Of a stretch of DNA of 64,000 nucleotides, positions 57,292-64,000 are shown one piece after another. The position numbers were made by a program, and so were the translations under genes. The notes beneath the pieces were generated by a model. That model was not told the DNA's origin. It saw only the letters and a program-made list of their open reading frames with translations, and did no database searches. This DNA comes from Treponema sp. (GTDB lineage Bacteria > Spirochaetota > Spirochaetia > Treponematales > Treponemataceae). The stretch covers positions 1 through 64,000 of the forward strand of contig JAEDCN010000009.1 of NCBI GenBank assembly GCA_016294105.1, written 5' to 3'. Every line of letters starts with the position of its first letter. Position 1 is the first letter of the stretch.

Positions 57292-58563
57292 TTAGAAAAT
57301 TGTACCAGCTGGAATTATTGCATTCTTCCGGATAATGATGATTCCATTAGAAGTGAAGAACTCCCCATGTTCACCGTCTTCATATACCTTGCCATTTACA
57401 CCAATCTGACAGTTATCACCAATGTGAGCGTTCTTGTCTATGATTGTATTGGCAATCTTACAGTTGCGACCAATTCCCAAGTGAGGAATACCCCGCTCTG
57501 CAGCAAGCTTCTTCTGCTCCTCGTTTTCGTAGCTGTCGGCACCCATACAGATAACACCGTTCAACTCAGTACCACCTTCGATTATGGTACGTACACCGAT
57601 AATGGAGTCGTTGATGACAGCATCGGTAATAACACAACCTTCTGTGGCCAAGGAACGGTTCATCTCTGCTCTGTTCAGCTTGGAAGGAGGCAGATTACGA
57701 GGATGGGTATAAATGGGCTGATCCTCATCGTAGAAATTAAATTTAGGATTAATGCGGGTAAGATCAAGATTTGCATCATAGAAGCTACGGATGGTTCCGA
57801 TATCCTCCCAATAGCCGTTATAGATGTAGGACTGTACCTTTGACTTCTTGATGGCCATAGGAATGATTTCCTTACCAAAATCAGTAAAGTCATTGTCCAA
57901 GGCTGCACGCATGGTATCAGCATTAAAGATGTAAATACCCATAGAAGCCAAGTAATCCTTGCCTTCGGGCAGACCATCACGTGCATTTTCAGGAATCTTC
58001 CAGTCATCAATGTTCAAATCAGCAGCAGGTTTTTCCATAAAGGCTGTAATACGCTGCTTTTTGTCAATCTTCATGATACCAAAGCCAGAAGCATCCTCAC
58101 GATTTACGCAGGTGGTGGCAATAGAAATATCTGCACCAGAAGCAATGTGCTTGTCCAAGAAAGCCTTCAAGTCCATGCGATACAACTGGTCGCCAGAAAG
58201 GATAATATAGTGGGTGGGATTTTGGGTTTCAAAGTGAACAAAGTTCTTGCGAACAGCGTCAGCAGTTCCCTCGTACCAACCAGAATGCTCCAAGGTCTGC
58301 TCTGCTGCCAAAATCTCAACAAAACCGTGGGTAAATCGGTCAAAGTTGTATGCCTTGGAAATATGCATGTGCAAGGATGCAGAGTTAAACTGAGTCAAGA
58401 TATAAATCTGACGGAAACCTGAGTTGATACAGTTTGAAATTGGAATGTCAACAATTCTATGCCGACCACCAAAGGGTACTGCAGGCTTGGAACGTTCCTT
58501 TGTCAAGGGATATAGACGAGTTCCCTTTCCGCCACCAAGAATAATTGATAAGACCTTTGCCAT
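57292..58563 (-). CDS. glgC: Glucose-1-phosphate adenylyltransferase
   Basis: A 423-residue ADP-glucose pyrophosphorylase for glycogen synthesis. The nucleotide-binding start SIILGGGKGTRLYPLT and KPAVPFGG are canonical, followed by ILSGDQLYRMD (metal Asp) and FMEKP. The C-terminal left-handed beta-helix (ILDKNAHIGDNCQIG-type hexads) completes it. The ATG at 58563 has CGGAGGTAAT immediately upstream; an in-frame ATG further out would add a non-conserved leader. A roughly 90-base leader precedes it. No other glg genes are present. Confidence 0.93.
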   Translation of the reverse strand: MAKVLSIILGGGKGTRLYPLTKERSKPAVPFGGRHRIVDIPISNCINSGFRQIYILTQFNSASLHMHISKAYNFDRFTHGFVEILAAEQTLEHSGWYEGTADAVRKNFVHFETQNPTHYIILSGDQLYRMDLKAFLDKHIASGADISIATTCVNREDASGFGIMKIDKKQRITAFMEKPAADLNIDDWKIPENARDGLPEGKDYLASMGIYIFNADTMRAALDNDFTDFGKEIIPMAIKKSKVQSYIYNGYWEDIGTIRSFYDANLDLTRINPKFNFYDEDQPIYTHPRNLPPSKLNRAEMNRSLATEGCVITDAVINDSIIGVRTIIEGGTELNGVICMGADSYENEEQKKLAAERGIPHLGIGRNCKIANTIIDKNAHIGDNCQIGVNGKVYEDGEHGEFFTSNGIIIIRKNAIIPAGTIF

Positions 58564-58722
58564 ATTACCTCCGAAATTACTTACAGCACACACAAGAATT
58601 TCCTCCCCACAGGAAATTGAGGTTAACTTGGGCCCCAATTCAAGCTGATTCAACAATTACTCTTCTTGCGTTATTGTATCAGTATAAACCTCTTAGGCAG
58701 AAAATGCAATTAAATTTTTATA

Positions 58723-58760
58723 CAAAAAAAAACCTCCAAAATCACAAGGATTTGGAGGTT
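58723..58760 (-). terminator. Terminator of the MATE transporter gene
   Basis: On the minus strand AACCTCCAAA pairs with TTTGGAGGTT and a run of nine T residues follows. Stem of ten bases. Confidence 0.9.
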
Positions 58761-58767
58761 GAAAAGA

Positions 58768-60132
58768 TTATGCAGGACGACCTTCTGGCAAGGGCTTTAT
58801 CTCCTTGTTATAGGTTTTCCGAATAAATATGGTACAGAGGATAACTGCAGCCACATCAGCCAAGGGAAAAGCCCACCATACCAAGTGAAGATTTCCCGTT
58901 CTGGCCATGAGCCAAGCGATTGGCAGCAAAACTGTTAACTGACGTACCAGAGAAACGTTCATGCTCAACACCCCCTTTCCCAAGGCTTGGAACACAGAAC
59001 CACACACAATGCCGTAGCCTGCCATCAAAAAGCTGATGCTGATAATCCGTAGGGCTGGTACACCGATTTCAATCATTTCGGGAGAAGCCTTAAAGAAGGA
59101 CAACAGAGTAACTGGGAATATCTGGAAGATGGCAAATCCCACCGTCATGATGATTGTGGCATAGATAATGCACAGAATAATGGTTTTCTTGATGCGGAGC
59201 CTGTTCTGGGCACCGTAATTGTAGGAAACAATGGGAATCATTCCATTGTTAAGACCAAATACTGGCATAAAAACAAAGCTATTGAGCTTGATGTACACAC
59301 CAAAAACTGCAGTGGCAGTGGAGGTAAAGGCCATGAGAATCTTGTTCATTCCAAAGGTCATGACAGATACAATGGAAGCCATGATGATAGAAGGAATTCC
59401 GATGGCATAAATGGCACGAATTGTTTGCAGGTGAGGACGGAAATGCTTTACATCCAGCTTTACCTCGTGGTTTCTTGTTACATTGAAGAAGATGGAAAGG
59501 AACATACCAGCAATCTGTCCAATGACGGTAGCCCAGGCTGCTCCCGCCACACCCAAAGCAGGAAATCCCAAGAGACCAAAAATCAGGATGGGATCAAGGA
59601 TGATGTTGATGACAGCACCGGCTCCCTGGGTAAACATAGTGTAAACGGTTTTTCCCGTAGCCTGCAAGATTCTGTCGTTGGTAATCTGAAGGAAAAGACC
59701 AAAGCTCATGATGGAACAGATTTTCAGGTAGTCGCAGCCATACTGAATGATTTCTAGGTCGGAGGTTTGAGTTTGGAAAAATAAGGGAGTGAAGAACAGT
59801 CCGAACACGATGAACAGAAGGCTACTACAAATAGACAAGAACAGACCGTTGGAAGCCACCTTACCTACTGCCTTAAAATCCTTTCGTCCCAAATTCATGG
59901 ACAAAAGGGCATTGATACCAACACCAGTACCTGTGGAAATGGCAATCATTAGGTTTTGGATGGGAAAGGAAAGAGATACGGCGGTAAGAGCCTTTTCGCT
60001 AATTCTCGCTACGAAGATACTGTCCACCACATTGTACAAGGCTGTTACCAGCATTGCCACAATCATTGGAAGGGACATGGTGATTATCAATCGGTTTACG
60101 GGCATAACGCCCATTTTATTTTCTTGCTGCAT
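58768..60132 (-). CDS. MATE-family multidrug efflux transporter
   Basis: A 454-residue membrane antiporter with twelve predicted helices, of the DinF/NorM-like MATE group. It opens with MPVNRLIITMSLPMIVAML and repeats the same helix pattern around residue 230 (RAIYAIGIPSIIMASIV), reflecting the internal two-fold repeat. Conserved words VARISEKALTAVSLSFPIQ and NYGAQN fit the family. It should expel organic cations, drugs or metabolites using Na+ or H+. Single-gene unit with its own terminator; substrate unknown. Confidence 0.9.
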   Translation of the reverse strand: MQQENKMGVMPVNRLIITMSLPMIVAMLVTALYNVVDSIFVARISEKALTAVSLSFPIQNLMIAISTGTGVGINALLSMNLGRKDFKAVGKVASNGLFLSICSSLLFIVFGLFFTPLFFQTQTSDLEIIQYGCDYLKICSIMSFGLFLQITNDRILQATGKTVYTMFTQGAGAVINIILDPILIFGLLGFPALGVAGAAWATVIGQIAGMFLSIFFNVTRNHEVKLDVKHFRPHLQTIRAIYAIGIPSIIMASIVSVMTFGMNKILMAFTSTATAVFGVYIKLNSFVFMPVFGLNNGMIPIVSYNYGAQNRLRIKKTIILCIIYATIIMTVGFAIFQIFPVTLLSFFKASPEMIEIGVPALRIISISFLMAGYGIVCGSVFQALGKGVLSMNVSLVRQLTVLLPIAWLMARTGNLHLVWWAFPLADVAAVILCTIFIRKTYNKEIKPLPEGRPA

Positions 60133-60256
60133 TGCTTACTCCGAACCAAGAGAACGTAAAATTTTCACAAATAATACATCAAAACGTAAAAAAAAGCAAA
60201 TATAGCAAGAAAAAGAAAATCAACTAAAGTGAGCCTTAACCGCCGTACAGCAGAAC

Positions 60257-61189
60257 TTAAATTTTATCCACCGTGAGAGACTGGTTGGTGGTAAAACTTT
60301 TTCCCGGCTGTAAGGTCACCAGCCCAGCCTTTTCTTCCCATCGATGGTTTGTATCTGCACAATCAGGCAAACCATACCAGGGCTCTATGCACACAAAGGG
60401 ATGCTGTTCAGAAGGACTTTGCCATAGCACCAGATACGGGTAGCCGTCAGTGTTCACCTTTACCCTATCACCAGTGACGGTATTTTCCAAAGCCACCCAC
60501 CGTGAGGTAAAATTGGTGAGAATGTGACCGCTAGCAAAAAATCCATCCTGCAGCTTAATCTGTCCTGAGGTAATGTGGGGATACGGAATTGTTTGGGGTA
60601 CAAAGCTTTTTTTCTGAGACTGGCCATTTTCTTCAGCCTGCCAAGAGCCCAGAGGAAATCCGTCGACTGAAACTTGAACAAAATCAGGCACCTCCTGCTG
60701 CTCAAATCGAATTACAAAGTCATCCTTTGAAGAGCCTGCCCAAGGATAGACCAATCCAGTGTGGCTTCCAATACTGAAAGAAAGTTCCTCCTGCCCGGAA
60801 TTAGTAACTGTAGTACAAAATACCAAGGTGGAGCCTTCCAATCGATACTCCGTCTCCAGCACAAAGGGCCAAGGAAAGAGCTTGTGGGTATATTCACCGT
60901 CAGTGAGTCGCCACAAAACTCTAGTGGCAGAGGATTTCACCACGGTATGCTCTAAGTCACGAGCAAAGCCATGGTTTGTTAAAGGATATTCCTTTTCCTG
61001 CCAAAGATAATAGCCATCCTTGAGACGGCTTACAATGGGAAAGAGAATGGGAGCGCGGAATTTCCATACCTGGGGATTACCGTTCCAGATATGCTCTACA
61101 CCAGTGGAACGATTCTTAAAAGAAAGAAGCTGGGCACCACTACTTGAAATACAGGCTTGAAAGCCATCGTTGCTAAGGGTAATTTCCAT
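60257..61189 (-). CDS. Aldose 1-epimerase family protein (galactose mutarotase-like)
   Basis: A 310-residue beta-sandwich mutarotase, the LacX/YeaD-like subgroup. The start AQLLSFKNRSTGVEHIWNGNP and the block RAPILFPIVSRLKDG are characteristic; NHGFARDLEHTVV carries the first catalytic His, and HTGLVYPW the second. The catalytic Glu should lie in CIEPWYGLPD near the end. It interconverts anomers of hexoses or hexose-6-phosphates. Monocistronic; neighbours give no pathway. Confidence 0.85.
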   Translation of the reverse strand: MEITLSNDGFQACISSSGAQLLSFKNRSTGVEHIWNGNPQVWKFRAPILFPIVSRLKDGYYLWQEKEYPLTNHGFARDLEHTVVKSSATRVLWRLTDGEYTHKLFPWPFVLETEYRLEGSTLVFCTTVTNSGQEELSFSIGSHTGLVYPWAGSSKDDFVIRFEQQEVPDFVQVSVDGFPLGSWQAEENGQSQKKSFVPQTIPYPHITSGQIKLQDGFFASGHILTNFTSRWVALENTVTGDRVKVNTDGYPYLVLWQSPSEQHPFVCIEPWYGLPDCADTNHRWEEKAGLVTLQPGKSFTTNQSLTVDKI

Positions 61190-61242
61190 AGAATTAGTTT
61201 ACAGGAATTGGTAAATCAGAACAACTGTTTAAAATAAAAAAA

Positions 61243-61350
61243 GCTGGCAACTACCTACTTTCCCGCGGATGCAGTATCATCGGCGTTGGAGGGCTTGACT
61301 TCCGTGTTCGGGATGGGAACGGGTATTGCACCTCTACCATGGTCACCAGC
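61243..61350 (-). rRNA. 5S ribosomal RNA, solitary gene
   Basis: The minus strand gives GCTGGTGACCATGGTAGAGG at the 5' end, the conserved CCCATCCCGAACACGGAAGT loop and GGTAGTTGCCAGC at the 3' end; terminal GCTGG/CCAGC pair. About 108 bases, the usual size. No 16S or 23S gene is nearby on either side in this window. A minus-strand promoter lies immediately upstream, and a T run follows the 3' end. So this 5S is transcribed by itself. Confidence 0.95.
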
Positions 61351-61359
61351 AATGATTGG

Positions 61360-61388
61360 ATAATAGCAGAGGAATTATTTTTTGTCAA
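61360..61388 (-). promoter_or_regulatory. Dedicated promoter of the 5S rRNA gene
   Basis: On the minus strand TTGACA (plus 61383-61388) and TATTAT (plus 61360-61365) have a 17-bp spacer. The predicted start is within a few bases of the mature 5S 5' end at 61350, so little or no 5' trimming is needed. Confidence 0.85.
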
Positions 61389-61391
61389 GTT

Positions 61392-61430
61392 AAAACTGCA
61401 AAAAAAATAAAAATTTCTTGCAGTTTTTTT
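61392..61430. terminator. Terminator of the hydGFE operon
   Basis: AAAACTGCAA (61392-61401) pairs with TTGCAGTTTT (61418-61427), with T on one side and A on the other. It separates hydE from the 5S promoter on the minus strand. Confidence 0.8.
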
Positions 61431-61435
61431 CCTCC

Positions 61436-62515
61436 CTAGCCCATACGTGGAGCATCTGCCCTAGAGGTGTCTACAGTAAGTCCTGCTGCTGCAGCAAGAG
61501 GAGCCAGCATACTTGGAGCTGTAGTGTTTTCCTCGCTGATACAGCGCTTTCCCGGATAGATGGCATATTTTTTCTTGCAGTCATCAGGAGAAAAATTAGG
61601 CATTACCACGTTGGCTCCCTGCATCAGGGCATCAAGACGATAATCTCTGTCCATGCTCCCCAAGGCAGTAGTGGCGGGAATCCAGGCTTCGGGCAGCAAT
61701 AGGCGAGCAAGCGATACCGTTCTCAAGGTCAAGTCTACACTTCCCGCTTTTTCATTACGAAAAGGTGTGTCGGGATGGGGAATAAAAGGACCAATTCCCA
61801 CCATATCGTATCCCTTTTCTGCAAAAAAAAGCAGATCCTTTACTATGTGGCTTGTTGTTTGACCAGGAACACCAATCATCAGGCCGCTTCCTGTTTGGTA
61901 GCCCAAGGATTGCAAGGTGTCCAGACACTGGATGCGAGTTTCAACCTGCCGCCCCTGATGCAAGGAAGCGTAGAGCTCAGGATCGCTGCTTTCAATTCGT
62001 AACAGGAAGCGGTCTGCTCCAGCTGCCTTCCAACGGCGGTAATCTTCTGCACTCCGTTCCCCCACAGACAGGGTGATGGCAAGATTGGGATGGGCAGCCT
62101 TAACGGAACGAAGCACCTCCTCCAAAAACTCAGCCCTTGTTCCATCTTCCCCTGACTGAAGCACCATGGTACCGATTTGGGCATCACAAATGGCGCTGGC
62201 ACAACTTAAGATTTCTTCTTTGGTAAGCCGATACCGTTCAGCCCGTGGATTCCCCCGATTCAAGCCACAGTACAGGCAGGTATTACCACAATAGCTGGAA
62301 AATTCCACCAATCCCCGCACAGCAAGCCGTGGCCCACACCAGCGGTTTCTCATGTCCACTCCAGCTTGAGCCAGCTGAGACAATGCATCTTGATCTTGAG
62401 TCTCCAAAAACCAGATAATGGCAGAGGTAACAGCTTCCTTTTGGGAAGGAAGATGCCCCTTTCTGCATTCCTGACCGTATGTAATGATGGTATCAATAGC
62501 TTGTTGAACCTTCAT
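61436..62515 (-). CDS. hydE: [FeFe] hydrogenase H-cluster radical-SAM maturase HydE
   Basis: A 359-residue radical-SAM enzyme that helps build the dithiomethylamine bridge of the hydrogenase H-cluster. The CxxxCxxC motif is GNTCLYCGLNRGN preceded by YC. The QSGEDGTRAEFLEE, GERSAEDYRRWKAAGADRFLLRIESS and PGQTTSHIVKDLLF blocks are family signatures. The ATG at 62515 overlaps the hydF stop as ATGA; an outer ATG would extend into hydF. Last gene of the hydG-hydF-hydE operon, before a terminator. Confidence 0.93.
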   Translation of the reverse strand: MKVQQAIDTIITYGQECRKGHLPSQKEAVTSAIIWFLETQDQDALSQLAQAGVDMRNRWCGPRLAVRGLVEFSSYCGNTCLYCGLNRGNPRAERYRLTKEEILSCASAICDAQIGTMVLQSGEDGTRAEFLEEVLRSVKAAHPNLAITLSVGERSAEDYRRWKAAGADRFLLRIESSDPELYASLHQGRQVETRIQCLDTLQSLGYQTGSGLMIGVPGQTTSHIVKDLLFFAEKGYDMVGIGPFIPHPDTPFRNEKAGSVDLTLRTVSLARLLLPEAWIPATTALGSMDRDYRLDALMQGANVVMPNFSPDDCKKKYAIYPGKRCISEENTTAPSMLAPLAAAAGLTVDTSRADAPRMG

Positions 62516-63771
62516 TTTGCCTCCCGATAGGCTGCTAAAGCCTGTGGAAAGGGAGACAAACACCGTTCCAGCACTCCTGTAAGGGCGGCAATGGTCATAC
62601 CATAGTTGGTGATGGGAACAGAAACTGCCGAGGCAGCTTCAATTCTATTGCCCATTTCCCGATTGGTCAGCATACAGCCACCACAATGGATAACCACGTC
62701 ATATTCATTAAGATTGTGAGGATAGTCCTTGCCATTACAATGGCTAATGGTCAAAGGTGCATTCTTAGTGTAGGAGGCAATCCATCGAGGAATCTTTACC
62801 CGGGCAATGTCGTCCTCGATGGAATGGTGGGTACAGGCTTCTGCAATAAGCACCCGATCCCCAGCCGAAAGCTTTTCGATTCTGGCTGCACCACGAGCTT
62901 GCTCCACCATATCCCCCTTGCTACGAGAAAGCAGAATAGAAAAGGTAGTACAGGGAATGTCTTCAGGACAGGCCTGGCAAATTTCCTTGGCCACCTGGGA
63001 ATCACACACCACCAAGCAGGGCGCCTCAGCAAGAGCTTTCAAAGTGGCAGAAAATTCCTGGGGTTGGGTTACCACCGCAACACCATGGCCATCCAAGGCC
63101 TCTCGAATGGCCATCACCTGAGGCATAATGAGTCGTCCCTTAGGAGCCTCACTGTCAATGGGAGCAACCAAAACTACTAGTGGCAAGCCTTCAACATGTT
63201 CCAGTAAGTCCAAGAGCAGTGGCGGCTTTTTCGTTTCAGCCTTTGTTACCTGGGCAACAAGGTTCGTGAATTCCTGCAACACCCGCTGCCTCTCTTCAGC
63301 AAGCTGCTGAGCCTTGTGGCAGGAAAGGGGCAAAATCCCCGCCGCCTTTTTGGCAAGAGTCTCCATTTCACCCTGCTCAAGAGGATGTAGATCAATCTTG
63401 TTGCGAAGAATCAGCAAGGGAGTGGAGGTTTTCTTGCAGGCAGCTGCCACAGCTTGTGCCTCCTCTCCCCATTCACCAGTATCCACCACCAAAACTGCCA
63501 CATCCACTGCCTTCAAGGCCTTTTCTGTGGCAGCTATACGATGAGGTCCCAAAATTGAAGTATCATCCAAGCCTGCAGTATCTACCAAAATGACAGGTCC
63601 CACAGGAGGAAGCTCCATGTTTTTTTCCACAACGTCGGTGGTGGTTCCAGCCTGCTCCGATACAATGGCCGTTGACTGACCAGTAAGCAGGTTTAACAGG
63701 CTGGACTTTCCCGTATTGGTCTTACCAAAAAATCCGATTCGTAATCGCATGGATTTTGGTGCTTGTTCCAT
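62512..63771 (-). CDS. hydF: [FeFe] hydrogenase H-cluster maturation GTPase HydF
   Basis: A 419-residue scaffold GTPase on which the 2Fe subcluster is assembled and delivered to the hydrogenase. GTPase motifs: GKTNTGKSSLLN (G1), DTAGLDD (G3), LRNKID (G4). The C-terminal cluster domain has the conserved EACTHHS and HCGGCMLTN motifs. Length is standard. It overlaps hydE by four bases and follows hydG by nine. Confidence 0.95.
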   Translation of the reverse strand: MEQAPKSMRLRIGFFGKTNTGKSSLLNLLTGQSTAIVSEQAGTTTDVVEKNMELPPVGPVILVDTAGLDDTSILGPHRIAATEKALKAVDVAVLVVDTGEWGEEAQAVAAACKKTSTPLLILRNKIDLHPLEQGEMETLAKKAAGILPLSCHKAQQLAEERQRVLQEFTNLVAQVTKAETKKPPLLLDLLEHVEGLPLVVLVAPIDSEAPKGRLIMPQVMAIREALDGHGVAVVTQPQEFSATLKALAEAPCLVVCDSQVAKEICQACPEDIPCTTFSILLSRSKGDMVEQARGAARIEKLSAGDRVLIAEACTHHSIEDDIARVKIPRWIASYTKNAPLTISHCNGKDYPHNLNEYDVVIHCGGCMLTNREMGNRIEAASAVSVPITNYGMTIAALTGVLERCLSPFPQALAAYREAK

Positions 63772-63780
63772 TCCTTCCCC

Positions 63781-64000
63781 CTAGAACCGGAAATCCCGCT
63801 TTCCTCGCATTCCCTCTTGAAGGTAATTTTCAGCCAAACGACGAACCTTCAAGTCAGGAATCCGGAACAATTCCTTTGCAATAAGCTGGGTTCCAATGGA
63901 CTTTGTTTCCGCAGAAGCATAATCCTCCAAATACTCCTGCAGGGTAATCAGTGCATTGGGATGGCAGCAGTTACCAATTTGACCAGATTTTACTAGCTCC
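63781..64000 (-). CDS. hydG: HydG, C-terminal fragment cut by the window edge
   Basis: The minus strand from 64000 reads 72 codons to a TAG at 63781. The product begins ELVKSGQIGNCCHPNALIT and continues with TLQEYLEDY, ending GKRDFRF. This matches the end of HydG, the tyrosine lyase that makes CO and CN for the H-cluster; the GNCCHPNAL segment carries a ligand of its second cluster. The first two-thirds lie beyond the window. With hydF and hydE it forms the complete maturation set. Confidence 0.9.
   Translation of the reverse strand, partial: ELVKSGQIGNCCHPNALITLQEYLEDYASAETKSIGTQLIAKELFRIPDLKVRRLAENYLQEGMRGKRDFRF

Noticed and set aside
61243..61350. tRNA gene in the 5S region
   Set aside because: No cloverleaf or CCA end; all conserved words are those of 5S rRNA.

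Overview
The window reads as chromosome of an anaerobic, host-associated treponeme-like spirochaete (Treponema or close kin). Supporting this are the many lipoproteins with relaxed lipoboxes, a UPF0164/FadL-like outer-membrane protein, several TPR proteins, a bactofilin, [FeFe]-hydrogenase maturases, and a run (xanthine-dehydrogenase-like subunits, DegT aminotransferase, PglF/CapD-type dehydratase) whose order matches, from memory, Treponema pallidum TP0077-TP0081. The core genes have intermediate base composition; several accessory blocks are visibly AT-rich.

1-4.3 kb: a small membrane protein beside a 25-bp tandem array, then a Y-family DNA polymerase and its YolD-like partner. The pair is split by an AAA/DUF4143 ATPase gene flanked by 46-bp direct repeats that duplicate the polY/yolD junction.

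4.4-10.9 kb: an AT-rich defence island. It holds a LlaJI/McrBC-like restriction-modification operon (C5 methyltransferase, McrB-like AAA protein, LlaJI-type nuclease), a PIN-GNAT-ASCH three-domain protein overlapping a small ASCH protein, a five-copy 23-bp palindromic tandem array and a divergent XRE regulator. 11.2-12.2 kb: a hairpin-rich leader before an HU-like/DUF4469 gene.

12.3-18.7 kb: PaaI-type thioesterase, flavodoxin-fold reductase, a GNAT toxin with a 56-aa antitoxin, then a four-gene TerY-type phosphorylation operon (TerY-C zinc protein, Ser/Thr kinase with zinc ribbon, vWA protein, PP2C-Sel1 phosphatase), followed by a hairpin-rich spacer with a truncated PD-(D/E)XK transposase gene.

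18.7-48.5 kb: mostly housekeeping: alr, lipoprotein, CCA-adding enzyme, rsmD, TPR proteins, rlmN, HD hydrolase, leuCD, split ThrE-like exporter, NADP-isocitrate dehydrogenase, a REC-HD-GYP regulator, murI, pentapeptide-repeat and MBL-fold proteins, a lipoprotein with an HExxH motif, outer-membrane protein, mtaB, bactofilin, pta, deoC, a zinc-binding lipoprotein, ferredoxin and an M23 peptidase.

48.6-64 kb: molybdo-flavoprotein-like trio, surface-sugar genes, a SPOR-domain protein, glgC, MATE transporter, aldose epimerase, a solitary 5S rRNA gene with its own promoter, and the hydG-hydF-hydE maturation operon, which runs off the right edge. I saw no tRNA genes and no CRISPR array. All functional calls come from reading the sequence and recalling families; no searches were run.
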